Source: Datnioides undecimradiatus (Eukaryota; Chordata; Actinopteri; Lobotiformes; Datnioididae). Taken from it: DNA of 64,000 nt. Location of the stretch: NCBI GenBank assembly GCA_008933995.1, contig WARS01002807.1, forward strand, positions 806,001-870,000, read 5' to 3'. Within the stretch, counting starts at the first letter, position 1. Every line of letters starts with the position of its first letter. The translations under genes and the position numbers were made by a program. Below, piece after piece: positions 1 to 13,300 of this stretch. The notes beneath the pieces were generated by a model. It was not told the DNA's origin and made no database searches. It saw only the letters and a list, made by a program, of their open reading frames with translations.

Positions 1-758
1 TTATGAAATGCTTATTCTAACAACTGTGTATAAAGGTGAAACTCCAGCTTCCTCTTCATACCACCTTATGGGAAGATCCAGCCCCGTCTGCAGTAATGAA
101 ACTCTCGATAAGCACTCAAAGTTTGCTCTTCGCAATCACAGACAAAGCTGGCTTGTTTTTGATGGACGCTCTCCAACATCAGTCTGTGGACTCCCCCAGT
201 CTAAAAACTCAAGCCCTGGATATTGAATATCGTTCCCAGACCTCTCCATCTCTCTCATCTTATCAGACCTCCTCTCGGGAGAGCTCAATCCCACAACTCA
301 TACTCAACCTCTAATCCCTCAGGGAAATACTGTACGTGCGCATCCACCTGGAGAAAAAACACTAAATACCAACACGTCCTGTTCTCCTTTGGACGGTAAA
401 AAACACATCACACTCAGACTCAGACATAAACACACACAAACGTGACGCGAGAGCACATTTTAATTAGCAGCACTTTGGCGCATAAAGCACCAAACCGTGG
501 GATAATTAATCTCCACAGTCTGTGTTTTCACTGCTAAACCACCTGGAGGTGCGGCCCAGGTTGCCCCCCCCCCACACACACACACTTTGTTGAGTTCATC
601 TGCAGGGAAACAGGAAACAATAAAGCTGATAAACCTTAAGAGGTAGCGGGGGAAAGGTCGTCAGATTAATATGCTGTTGAAGGCATTTGCTTGTGCAGTA
701 CACTGATGGCCAATTCCCTCACTATGAATGTGGAATGCCAACAATCTCTGCCTGGCTT

Positions 759-760
<2 letters not shown>

Positions 761-792
<32 letters not shown>
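761..792. repeat. (TG)16 microsatellite
   Basis: Uninterrupted TG dinucleotide run of 16 units. Open frames across it that encode Cys/Val repeats are artefacts of the repeat. Confidence 0.97.
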
Positions 793-794
<2 letters not shown>

Positions 795-956
795 CGGCTC
801 GGTCACATACTGCTTCTCATTACAAATCCTCTCATGACTGTATGCAATTTGTGGCTCTGCTCTGTAGCCTTTTGTCAGCAGGCAGGCCAAGCACTGTCTC
901 CCTCTGTGTCTCCCACTGTCCATCACTCCTCCTCAGTGTGTCTCCCCCCTTCATCG

Positions 957-961
957 CTCTG

Positions 962-993
<32 letters not shown>

Positions 994-998
994 TCTCT
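957..998. repeat. CT-rich microsatellite
   Basis: Imperfect CT dinucleotide tract with occasional G and CCC interruptions, inside a wider pyrimidine-rich stretch from about 895. Confidence 0.9.
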
Positions 999-2943
999 GC
1001 CATTTCTGGGGACACAACCCCCGTCTGCAAATTGTAGTAATTAGCCAAGAACGTCTGCGACCGGGCGCTTCCTGTGTGCATGACGTCAGCTCTGGCTGGC
1101 GGGGGATAAGATGACTGGGCTCTCTGTGCTCGTCGGAGCCTCTTGGAAGAGCAGAGAAACGAGGGGAAATTCAAGAATGCAGAATCAGAGCGTGAACCCA
1201 CAAAGGTACTTCTAATCCTCCTGGCGTCTCAGCGGTAAAGGGCAAACGGCTGATCAGATTGCTGAAATTGAGGCTAGACATCCTGCAGTAATAAACCCGC
1301 CTGCGAGTGGGAGTAGATCGCCGAGATAAACTCCGTTGCCGGGCTAATTTCACAAGCACGGCGACAGCTGATTTGTCTTCATCTTGACAAGATGTACACG
1401 TCTGTATCAGCGCCTGGATGACTGCTTTATTTGATGGATACGCGGGCTGATGGGGAGATGCAAGCCAGTGCAATGGAAACGATGCTGCGCCGTTAAACGC
1501 ACAAACACAGACACACACACAGGCACCGCGAGACTAATCCTCTTTAAGTGTCAGTCCGGACTGCAGGGGCGCAGCAGGTCTTGCGCCCCCCGCTGTGGGT
1601 GCTGGCCTCATTTCCACTGCTCATTTCCTGCCCTGGGCACCACCTTCCTGCGGCTCCTCTGTGACTCCTGCGCCCATCCAAAAAAATGTTTTTCTGCTCC
1701 ACGCCATACAGGACTGAAAGATCTTTTGAATCTCGAATGCGTGTAGGGTTTTAAGAGCTGGCTCTGAAAGCTCGTAGCTCGCTCCTTTGCCAGAGCGGTC
1801 TAGCAAGCTTGGATTTGCACAGCGGTTACAATAGATTAGAAAGAAAAGTGGAGTTTCAGAACATTCGTGAAAACTTCTCGGTCCACTCCTGCAGGATAAT
1901 CCACATCAGCCTGTTTCAGACCACAACAGAGGTGCAGTTCATCTCAGCAGCTCCTTCACAGGAATAGCAGAAATGTAGTGATTTGTTGGCAAAGCAGCAC
2001 TTGTCTAAAACACAACTTTCTCCTTGTGCTAAGCATCGTCCACTCATGACCCTTCAGCTCAGGTTGCATGAGCTGTGGGCAGTTTCACCAAAGAGTTTTC
2101 ACAAGTGCAAAGAAGTAAACCTCTGCTGTGTTTAACAGAGGAGGAGGAAGAAAAGCCAGATTCAGCTTTGTGCAGCTGAAATGTTCTTTTTCCCGCCCTG
2201 CCATTGACTGACTCCTCAGAAACCCCGGGGTCTGAAACACGCTGACCATACAGATCAATGGCAGCGCAGAAGAACACGCTGCAGGAGCGGCTTCGGGAGT
2301 TTCTCTGAACACTTTTTCACTGTGGATCTGTAAATTAGAGCCTAATCCACGACCTGGAAACAAGCAGAGACACGTTCCACCAACAGGAAGTGAGTATTTC
2401 ATAATCAAAAGATGCATTTTTCGTGAATATTCCTTTAATGCTTCCCCTCCTGACCACCTTCTGTCACCTCCCCTTTTGTTTCTCGTCTTAGCTCATTTCT
2501 CTCTCTGACATTTCATCCATCACTTGAGCTCATCCTGTCAATGGTTTAGTGCCTAGCAGGGATTTAACAGCAGTTAAGTTGGCAGACAACAGCCGACAGC
2601 TATAAAGGCAAAGCTTTCAGCTGCTGCCAAAGTGTTTTGACTTACAGTAGACGGGCCTGTCCACTCTCACCTCCGCCTAAATGCTGTCAGGATAAGCAGC
2701 TTGCCAACTGCGAGAACACTCCTGACAGAACGGCCGGCTGCCTTAGAGGAACCGTCTGCGCTGAGACTGACCAGCGGACTGTTTACTGTTTACTTTAAAA
2801 AGGTCTGGAGTCCCGGGATCGACCGGACGGCCAAATTGTTCTCTGCGGATGAAAGAGCTCGCACGCCATGTCGTCTGTCGTACTGAAGAGACCCGAAGCT
2901 CCGGTAACAGGATGGAGTTGGTCATTTAAAAACACCACATTAG

Positions 2944-2970
2944 TGCTGCTGCTGCTGCTGCTGCTGCTGC
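2944..2970. repeat. (TGC)9 trinucleotide repeat
   Basis: Nine perfect TGC units, reading as GCA/CAG on the minus strand. It lies about 290 bp beyond the predicted rnd2 polyadenylation signal. It would be transcribed only if a longer 3' UTR is used. Confidence 0.95.
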
Positions 2971-3239
2971 ACTGCAGCCCAGTTTTGTTTTTCGCCAGCC
3001 GAGAGGTCTGCACAGTGTGCACGTTACCTTGAGGGACTGACTCATTCCTCGGGCTGCGGCGCTGTTTGACTCGCAGGGCGGCGTGAGGGCACGGGGACGA
3101 CATTAACACAGGAAAATGGATGGGTGTTATTTACAGATACGGCTGTAAAGTGAAAACAACGAAGGCAACTGTCCGTCCTTTCCCTACACAGTCGAGCTGT
3201 TGCTTTATTTGAGATTTTAGTGAAAGTACAACAAAATAG

Positions 3240-4040
3240 CCCTAACATTTCACCACTTTATTTTCCACAAAACAAAACATCTGTAAAGTAGCGACGACGG
3301 CATTAAGTTCGGTGAATCACCCTGACACTGAGGAGAAAAATCGTGTTAAAATCAGCAAAACAAAACCAAATATGCATCTCTCTTGCTAAAATGCACTTGC
3401 GGTAGTAACGCTCGCACACAACACCTCAGCGCTACGACATCTCATTCCAGCTCTCTCACGTTTGGTTCGAGCCGTCGTTCCGTCCAGTCACTACGATCCC
3501 TTTTCAGCACTACTGCACATGCAGGTTCTCAAATATGGCGGCTTCAGGCGGGCGCGGCTGGTCAATTAGTCCCGACTGAGCAAAGCCGCCGCTGGAAACG
3601 ACGAGCTTCATCCGCAGATGTCCCGCTCCAACATGGCTCTCGTCACATGCACTTCACTCTCCTCGCCGCCGCCCGCCGTGCCATCCTCTTATTAGAGAGC
3701 GGGTTTCAGGAAATTAATTCCTCCTTAATACCCGGGGACTAGACGGCACTTCCACTATCACAGCTTCCTCGTATCCAGAGGGTTAGTCCAATTTGTCATC
3801 ATTTCAAAACAACACAAATATGTAAACAGCTTAGAAAATATGCACACACGCGACAGAAGAAAAGGAAAAAATCCAAAGCATTTGTTTCCACGGCGCAGCG
3901 TTTCTCTTCCTCACTCCTCTGCAGTGCAAAAAATGAAGGTACGAGGAAAAAACAACAACAAAAAAACAATAAATAGACTTCCTCTGTTATATATTTCTGT
4001 GTTTATGTATATACATATATATATTTATGATGAAGGGTCT
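3240..4040 (-). other. rnd2: predicted rnd2 3' UTR
   Basis: About 800 nt between the rnd2 stop codon and the first AATAAA hexamers found downstream on the minus strand. It contains an AT-rich patch near 3950-4030 and no competing coding signal. The end point is inferred from the polyA signal and is not shown directly. Confidence 0.5.
3257..3262 (-). terminator. rnd2: candidate rnd2 polyadenylation signal
   Basis: AATAAA on the minus strand, followed within about 30 nt by a T/GT-rich stretch suited to a downstream element. A second AATAAA lies at 3204-3209. These are the first canonical hexamers downstream of the rnd2 stop. Confidence 0.5.
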
Positions 4041-4310
4041 CTACATGAGCACGCAGCTCTTGGCCCGGTCCTTCCTCATGACCGGGGGCTGGTCCATTTG
4101 CTCAGTCCGACCCGGCAGGGGAGGCAAGGGGAGCTGTGAGACTCGCTTCAAGCCCCTGCGGGAGCTGCTGCGCTTTAGCTGCGGCTTGTGCGGCCGCCGC
4201 ACCGACGCCACCGTGGTGACGTGGAAGACGTCCCGAACGCTGTTCTCCGAGACCTTGGAGGTGCACTCCACGTAGGCCACCGCCCCGATCTGTCGAGCTA
4301 TCGTGCTGCC
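4041..4310 (-). CDS. rnd2: rnd2 coding exon 5 (C terminus)
   Basis: Encodes residues 146-234 and the TAG stop. It includes the ECTSK block (base-recognition loop), the RDVFHV helix, a basic Arg/Lys-rich hypervariable tail and the CVLM box. A Met-terminated CAAX box favours farnesylation. The acceptor is GTTGCAG|GGC. Confidence 0.96.
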   Translation of the reverse strand, partial: GSTIARQIGAVAYVECTSKVSENSVRDVFHVTTVASVRRPHKPQLKRSSSRRGLKRVSQLPLPPLPGRTEQMDQPPVMRKDRAKSCVLM

Positions 4311-7300
4311 CTGCAACACGGAGAGAGCAATTAGCAGGTAAACGTCATTTATATAGTGTGTTTTTTCAAATCAGATGCTCCACAGGAGGATTAAAGCAGG
4401 TAGAGGAGAGGCTGCGTGCAACATTTTATCTGCAGCGCCACAAAAAGCATGATCTAGTATCAGTCCCGGCACCTTTTTATCCACATCTCTGTTTGTCTCC
4501 ATTCAGCGGTTTTGTATTTTGCTCCTTTCCGTGACAAAAGTGTCTTCTCTCTTGTTTCCTCGGGCCTTTGGAGGTGTTAGACACGCGTTTACTCAGTTTC
4601 AACGCGCCGCAAGAGCGCCTCGCAAAGAAAATGAAATCTCACAATGCGCGTCCCATAGTAGAGCGCTCAGCTACGGCTCGACAGCGGCGGGATAAATGTC
4701 CCTGAAAGAGGCGGCAGATCTGAGACAAAGACTTCGATCTAAACTCCAGACTGAATGTCAATGGTCTAAACATGTCTGGAGACAAATGAAGCTCCTCCAT
4801 CCGAGGCATGAATAATGCAGATGCTCCGACTCGGCGCAGACGCCACTGGGCCAGTGTTGACACGGTCTCTGCAGCTACTTAGAGAGAAGGGACTAAACTT
4901 CTCCATCGCTAGAGCTCACCCCTGAGTAATGCTACAATACACCCAGTTAATTAAGACTCTAAATTGTTTGCTTGGGATCAAATCAGAGACAAATTTAATT
5001 TCAAAGTCCCCCCGGCCCGAGCCTCGTCTCCTGTTTCACGATCAGACTCGTGCAGGATCAACACACGCGAAAGGTTGTAACAGATGAGACGGCGCTGCGT
5101 TTTCCCATGACCCGGCCGTCGCTCGCTCTCCGACACAGGGAGCTTTATTGTTTGGTTTTTATCGCGGCTGTGCACTGAGCCACGTGTAAGAAGCAGTGAA
5201 GTCCTCATTAGGTGGAATGGCAGATTTGTATTCAGGGGGCGGCGGCGGCGGCGGAGGTAGAGATTGCCGTGACAAGGGGGGGGAAAGCTCGATCGGATCT
5301 CAGGCAGATTAGCGCTGAAACGTCCGGAGTTCACCCAGTGGTCACTCTCACCGGCGACTCCTCAGCTGCGCTGGAATTCAATTTAAGATCAACAAACGGA
5401 TAACGACGCAGCCTATTGGATTAGAGCGCCGACGCGTTTGTTGTGCGTCGGCATCTGCTGTGCCACACACACTTTCCGGGCACGTCAGAGCGGCAGAACA
5501 GTAGCAAAGCTGGGCGGAAGCGGCTATTTTACATTAGCTGCCGCGGTTCGCCGCTCCGTCTTTTGTTTACGTGTCTTATTTACATGAGCTGTGTGGCTGC
5601 GTGCTTTTAGCCTCCGGCGAGCTCTCAGACAGCAGCGGGGGGGGGGCTCCTTTGTTCTGAGGGCTTTTGTGTGGCGGTGAAACAGCCCCCTCCACTTTTT
5701 TGCATGTCCGACACAAAGTGAACACGCTGAAAGCTGATTAAAATTCACGGATTTACAGAACAGTTTATCACCCGCCCCACTTCCTCTCCTCCCCACCCCC
5801 ACCCTCGGCTCGGAGGTCACGGCGATAAAAGGCCTCGCTCGTTTGTCAACGTCCGTTTTCCCATTCATCCCGCGTTTTGAAAAATCCCTAGATCTGCATG
5901 AATATTTCATTTCGGGGGGGGAGCGTCCCCAGATATAAACCCGCGCCTCCTCGCCGTGAGCAGCCTCGCGTCCCCTGTCAGCAAATTTCGGTCAAAACGC
6001 CGACCCCAGCAACACGTCCCCGAGGGGTTTCACACAGCCCTCGCTCCGCGCTGGTCGATTGTGTTGCACGCGCCTCCTCCCGCGCTCCCGTCCTGTGGGG
6101 CAGCAACGCCGCTGCTGATCCAGGATGGAAGAATCGTACGCGATCACCGGATCGCTTTCTAATTTCGTTATTTATCCCATCGTACGTCCATCAGCCGCTC
6201 GCTCTCACCTGCTCGTGGGTGACGGGGATGAGCCGCTGCTTGGACAGCTCCCTCAGGGTGTTGACGTCCGTCCTCATGTCCAACTTGCAGCCCACGAGCA
6301 CCACTTTGGCGTTGGGGCAAAACTCCTGCGTCTCCCCCTGCCACTGTTGAAAGACAAAATCGACAGAGTGACACAGAAATGCGCCGGGATTTGGCCGAAT
6401 ATGACTGAGACGCAGTGACGACCTTTGGCTTCTCTGACAGCGAGATACCTGAGCGTGAGGGAGAATAATGCTTTTTCTGTAAAAGACCTTTGTTCGGCTG
6501 AGGTGTCAAGGGAAAAGTGCTTTTTGTACGACATCTACTGTCAGATTAAATGAGCAGACGAGGTCAATTCCTTCGCTTTTTGGAATATAACACGCCGAGT
6601 CGAGTAATCTACTTCTCTTGAAACCAAAACATTCTTGATTATGCATTGTTCAAGACATTTATGAGGCACAAATACAGCAGGATTTGCTTCCCCCCCCCTC
6701 CAAGTCTCTCATTGCAGAATTGCACATTGTGTAAACCTTGTTCTCGTGTTGTTTGGAGAACGACATTTTATGAGTCACTGCGTGGACTAAACAATGAATC
6801 AGTTAGCCAAAAACAACAAATCGGAGAAAAGGCTGCAGCCCTGTGAGACTCAGATTCAGTGCATATTAACAGCAGATCAATCAATGATGCCTGTAAGGTC
6901 AATACATTCCCAGAAAGCAGCGGGAAAACGAATAATTTCCTAAATTCCCGATGCTTCACCTCGCTCTTTTGGCCGACCGACGCACGAAAACTCAAACATG
7001 TTGAATTGTCTTTGACTTGAGACAAAGAAAAAACCTCAGAACCGAGACGCTTGGCACCAGAAAGTCTTCGTTACAACCGCTCGATCAATCGTTTCAAGTC
7101 AAAGTCGTGAATAAACATCTTATTTTCTCATGATCCCACGCACCGTTCGCTGCCCCTCTGCTAAATGAAATCATTACAGCAGCTTGAGCGCCATGCGAAA
7201 ACGCCGGCTTGGTTCAGGTTTCTGCGGTACCTGGTGTGCGTTATACCTCGCCCGCCGTCAAACAAGTCTATTTCAGGTTCTGCAGAAAAGGTTGAGCGGC

Positions 7301-10300
7301 CTTTTCCTTCTAAAATCGCCCTGAGATTAAATGTCACTTCTGAAACTCAGCTGAACCAACACAGGCTTCTCCTCCCCGCGACACAAATACTCAACAGACG
7401 GCCCTGAAATGCTCCACATGCCGCGTGCGCAGAATGTCAGGGTGCCCATTCATCCTTCAAAGCGACCCGCGACCTTCCCTCTTCTGCCGATGACGTCCAA
7501 TCAGGAGCTTTGATTGTTTAACCCTCTCTCCTCCCCCCGGCTGTCGTGCAGGAACCTTTGCGACCTGCTTGTTTCTTGGGGTCAAGAGTCTAATTTGGGA
7601 CGGTGATTGTGCAACAGGTTTTCCATGTGCCCCCGAGTTTCAGAGACTACCAGGGCGACAGCTAGGGGTCAGAGGTCATGGCGACCCCCTGCCGAGGGAT
7701 TCATGGGAAAACCAAAAAGCCTGACGGCATCTCTGCTTCCCCCTGCTGACAGAGTGCGCTGAGGCTTGTGAGACGTTTGTGGGTTTTTAAAAAAAAAAGG
7801 TGAGTCGGGTTAAACCTACAAAGTCTGCAGGGGCATCTCAGCAGCTCCCCTCAGACCGCTAAACACGTCAACGGGCCGGCCGTGGGAACCGTCTCTGGCC
7901 CACGAGGAGCAGCGGTTCAAAGGCAAAGCACACACGGCGTCGAGACGAGAGACCTTTAAAAGGCACGGGCCCGTTTTACGTGACGCACATGCGCGCAAAA
8001 CGGACCCATTAAGCTGGGTGTCTCCACGCACACAAGCACAAACACATCCACGACCACAGTCCCGCCCCGGGCCAGCGCCGCGTTTCAGCCGCCACCCCGC
8101 GCTCAACCCCAGTTTTACTACATCTGAACCATATGCCACCTCACAAATGTTAACTGTCACCATCTGCTCGGCACAAAACTCAGATTTAAATGTCTCGGCG
8201 TCTACAGGAAAGCAAATGCGCTCTGCAGCAGCTTCTTTGATGAAGCCGGTGCGGCTAATTTGCGTATCTGATATTCCTCCCGAACCCACCCGGCTGCAAA
8301 ACCTCTCTACGCTCATTCTTCATTCTGACCTTTCGTTCCTCAGAGGCACGGGGGTCAAGTATCCGCGGACGTTTTGATGAGATAAAGGAACGAGAGGGTC
8401 TAACCTCCGTGCTGATTTGCTCTATTGTTGAGCCGCGAAAGCGCAAGCTGCTGGCACAGAAATCTGAGCGGCTGCAGGATGCTGATCGGGAAAAAGCTGC
8501 ATTTTCTCCGGTCGGTTCTCCACAGACGGGGCGGATAATAAATGCTGACCTGAAGCGTAAAGGAGACGAAATGAATAAATAAATAAATGAAATAAAACAC
8601 TGACCTTCTTTATGACACTGTCCAAAGTCTCTGGGCGGCTGATGTCGAAACAGATGAGAACCGCATCCGAGTCGGGGTACGCCAGCGGCCTCACGTTATC
8701 GTAATAAGAGGAACCTGTGGACACACAATAACATATGGCATAAGGTCACGGCGCCTTCAGAGAAATTCCTCCACATGCTTGTTTTTAACCAGCTTAACCC
8801 CACGAGGTTCCTCGTCCCAACCATATGGCATCTCCTTCTGTCAATTGGAAACATCCCTGCAAGGTGATCTTAAGGTCATTAAACTGATAACCCATTAAAG
8901 CAGAGGCTGCGACACGGACTTGGGACGCGCCGCCGCTTGAACGCGCCCTGTAGATGCAAATAGGTGTCGGCCTTGACACATTATTTCAGCGTGTTTGCCT
9001 CTCCACGCACAGCTGCGGCCTCCTTATCGCAGCGCTTCATGAGGAATGTCGAGGGGTTATTCAGGGGGAGCACGCACGTACACTCAAAAGTGAATTACAG
9101 TGGGTTGAGGAGCGGAGGACTTGTGCACGCAATCCATTATCATCTGGAAACAACAGCGAATGCCGGCACAGAGGCCAAACTAAAGGTTGAACCCCTTAAT
9201 CCTCCCGACTCATCCCTCTTCTTGTCTCGCTTGCAAATGGTCCTCGTTTTAAAATCTTCCATTTCTTTTTTTTTTTTCCCTGTTTGACTCGCGTGAGTGC
9301 GCGTGCGTCTCACCCCTCCCGGCCCTCGCTCTTCATTTCTGTACCTTGATCAAATCTGAAGGCAGAGTGGTGCCTCTGTACTTTCACAAGCCGCTCGCTT
9401 GCACGGGTCCTGCTCTCTTACAGCTCTCATTAGGCGGGCTTGTAAAAATATCTAGGCTTTCTGGGAAATGCGGCTGCGGCTGCGGGCACCCTCCCTCCTG
9501 CCACCCGTGGGAGCTGATACCCCGGCTGCATAAATTTAGTGTCATGGTAACACACAGGTGACAAATCACCTCTTTTTACACTTTGAATTGCTGGAAATGT
9601 GCATAAATCGGTGAATCGCATCCTGCGGGTGGATGATGCTCACTTTGAAACATTAAACACCCCCCAACCCAACCCCCCAAGTCACAAACTGTTTATGATA
9701 ATTATAGATTATCCGTACATTTGCTGTTACCATGCTTATACCGGGCACAATGGGCAGTCAGCCAGTCAAAGTGCTGCGTGCCTTTGTCTGAAAGGGTAAA
9801 TGGAGTCTGCACAATGGCGCTGCAGCCTGTTTTACCCTCACTATGTCCTCTTTGTTAATGATGGAATGAGACTATGACAATAGCTGCACGCGGCCTGTAG
9901 CCCCCCCACCCCACCCCCTGCATCATTCAGCTGGCTGTCCTATGGTGACCTGCTCCCTCCCCACTGACTACAATGCAACAGGCTGCGCGTTAGAGATTGA
10001 TGCTTCTCACGCCTCCGAGTGAGGAAGAGCAGCGTCGATCACATCCAGCTTCTCACCAAAATGCTCTTTGCCTTCGAAGATGAACGAATATTCTGTTTGC
10101 TTATGCAATTTCACGACGCTAGGTTAAAGAAATAAATGTAAAAACATGCCCATATGCATTACAGGGCCTCACGGTCAGCACGAATACGAAGCCTCTCACA
10201 CCTTTGCTCGTGCTGCGTGTATCACGGATGTACTTGATACCGACCGTGATGCAAAGTAGTTTCCTGTTCATTGTAAAGAAAGTGCAAAAGTTCCTTCAGC

Positions 10301-13300
10301 CTGCGTTTTAGTACCTACAGGGCATGTGCAATAGAGACTTCCTGTGGCTGAGCTGAAAGGCAAGACAGTAACGCACAGACTCTGCTTTCTCATTGGCCCA
10401 AAATGCTAAAAATCATTCTTTTTGCAGCAGGTCCTTGTGTAGTGATCGCTGCCGGACTGAAAGTACGTCGGAGCCCCTTTGCACCAACTGTAAGAAGCAT
10501 TGTAAAATGTGCAACACCGGCCCTGGCTGCATGTGAACAAATTACAGGGATGCACTCGAGCTGACCTCTCGAGCACCTCTAGCTGTCAGACCTTTCACCA
10601 GGCGGTGCATTTAAACTCTGCAAAAGCAAATACTTCTGACAACATCACATTAAAATATACACTGTCATCATATTTTTCGCTTAATGTAGAAGAAAGGGGG
10701 AATTCATGGTCCCCTCCTCGACTTCTTAGCACAAGATTGCCGCTGTTTTGTATTGCTGAGAGAGCAGCATACACACGAATGTCAAACGGCACGGATGCCA
10801 AGTCCAACAGTCAGCAAAGCGCACATTGTACAACACCGAGCTCTGATTGGTAGCCGTCACACATGAGGTGCCGTAGCTGCTGAAGTCGGTCTTTAGTATG
10901 TATCACAGTGCAGCAGACCTGCACTGAGGTTAGAGCTGAAGAAGAAAAGAGACAGAGCGTGTGGGGGTGGAGAGGGGACAGAGGGGATTTAATGACTTTG
11001 ACGCTGGGGCGAGGGCAAGGTGCAGAAGAAGCATGTGATGATGAGAGAAGCAACCAGGGGAATTAAAGCAGGATCCAGATGAAGGGTAAGAGATGTCAGG
11101 TGGAGGAAAGTTGAGACAATGGCGCTTGTTTGACTTAAGGTGTAATTATGGGCTGGAACGAGGCCACTGGGATCAATTTGTCAATCCCAGTGATCAAAAT
11201 GATTGGCAGGTCACGGTCACGGCAGGCCCTCGTCACGGCGAGGCAATTCAGAGCGCTTCCGCCCTGAGCGACGGGGAAGCTACCTCAGCACTTTTGCAAA
11301 GTCAAAAACAAAAAGTCCACTGAGGGGAGAGGAGAGGAGGTGAAGCGCTGCCGGGGAGGCGCAAAAACAAAAGCCAATCACCTGCACGATCAAGAACACG
11401 GGGAGGAGGGGCGACTGTAAAACAGATCAACGCCACGGCCTGAAATGCAGTCGCCATCCGCTAACAGCAAAGAGACGTGGCCGGAGATAAAAGAGGATGT
11501 AGCTGTAGAGGAGTGGAGGAGAGGGGGCGTGCAGTGGGTGTTTGGGTAGGTAATGAAAGCACTGGACTCGGCTGGACAGATCAAATAAAGAGGTATGAGA
11601 GCTCTGGGTTGGCTATTGGCGTAGGTGCCCTGTGCCCATTCACTGGGAGGTGGAACAAAAGGTCAATTGAATTTCAGACAGAGGCAGGATGAGATGGATG
11701 GGGCTGGAGGGCAAGGGAGGGGAGCAGAGCCTGGCAGGAACCACGAAAAACCATCACGCCTGGCAAGCAAGGGGGACCCTGCCACGCCGTGCCAAGGACA
11801 GGCATAAAACACCCCACACAAAACCTCCTCCTCAAGCATTAGCATTAGCCTGATTTAGCACCGGCGATCTCTCACAGCGGAAAGCGGATTTCTTTCTTTA
11901 TTTCCACGGGGCTAATTAGCGCTAAGCCAAGCCGCAGCGCCGGCACAGGAGGCTCCGTCGAGCAGAGGTGACAGAGGTGGGAGGAAAGCGTTCCTCACCG
12001 GCCCGACAGTCGAGCTTCATCAAAGGCCAGAAACATCCCAGAGGACGTTGAGGCGGACAGGAACTTAGTGGAGCGCTAATGTACGGTAATAAGGCCTGAG
12101 GGTTTGTGGTACGACTTCATTTGGGCGTCCTGTCCCTGGACGCTCGGGCTGCCCTGTCTGAAACATGACGGCTCTCTATCTGCTCATCCAGACCCTCTGC
12201 GAGAACACGCCGAAAGACAAACGGTGCAGTTTGACGGGCAGGGAGATTCTTCAGGAAACCTGTGAATCTGAGCGCGCGTGCTAACAATGCCTTCCAGTCT
12301 TCAGCGCATTAATCTGTACCGTCACAGCGGGAATATTCTTTTCCTTCCCCGCGCTGCACGCTCGTTGCAGACGCAGCTAAAAAGCAAACCATTATGAGTG
12401 AGGGGAAAGGAATAGTCCTCGCCTCGAGGCTCTCTGATGTGTTCGTGCACATATGGCAGGGAGTCAACAGCAACTAACAGGCTCATTAGGCCACACAGAC
12501 ACAAAGAACGCCCATGCACACACACAAACGAAGGCGGGCGCGCGAGGAAGCAAACGCCAAATGAACGAAAAACAGTTAGTGTGATTGAGTTTCGCCGCAG
12601 CCTCGGAAAAACAACACATGCACTGCGTCTTCTTTCTTCTCCTGCAGCTGTTTTCCTCTTGAAATCCACCTTCAAAGCGAAGGCAAAACATTTCAAGTTG
12701 GGGCGGCCGAGTATCGTAGCAACCTGGAGGGATGCAAATGGCTTCATTGTGTCGGCCCTGAAAGGAAGCAAGGAAGACGAGAGCAAGAGAGCGAGAGGGG
12801 ATCGCGGAGGCTAATGACTCCGGTGCATTGCTGATTAGAGGTGACTGAAAGGAGAGGAGAAGGAGGGTTGGTGCTCCATCCTTTTCAGAGGCTGAAGGTC
12901 CGCTCCGTGTTGTGAACTGTTGTGGCTTCTCCTCAATCGGGGCCCTTGCTCAAACAGAGACAAACAAACGCGGCTGCCAAGATGCCGTTTCAAGAGGAGG
13001 CGGAGTCACCCTGACCCGTTGCACCGCTGTGCTGATCGAGGCAGCGTGTGTTTCATTATGCCAATACAAGCCTGAAATAAAACCCTCTTTTACAGTCCCG
13101 CGGTCAGATTCCAGTACAGTTTACCACATGTGGACCCACTGACCTTTCCAACTCACGCTCCGATTTACCTGGAAGACCAGCGTTCCCCATGTAAAACGGG
13201 GGCTCTGATCCTCAAAGACTACACATTTAGAAGGACTGTACCGGCGTGTTTGCATGTTTTTAGCTCCAAACAACACAAACCTGACTTATATTCAAGTTGG

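Larger units (their letters stand above)
1..3239. other. noncoding flank downstream of rnd2
   Basis: No reading frame here shows a recognisable domain or a run of exon-like coding sequence with splice sites. The stretch holds a TG microsatellite, a CT-rich tract and a TGC triplet repeat, annotated separately. The rest is mixed-composition unique sequence. It lies beyond the predicted 3' end of rnd2. In mammals the gene past this end of RND2 is BRCA1, but no BRCA1-like coding is visible here. Confidence 0.6.

Noticed and set aside
7738-7752. Second CTCF-like match in rnd2 intron 3
   Set aside because: At least two deviations at strong positions; kept only as a remark in the intron entry.
12322-12814. 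Two opposing open frames of 125-154 codons in rnd2 intron 2
   Set aside because: No recognisable family, no flanking exon signals and mutual overlap; chance frames in GC-balanced DNA.
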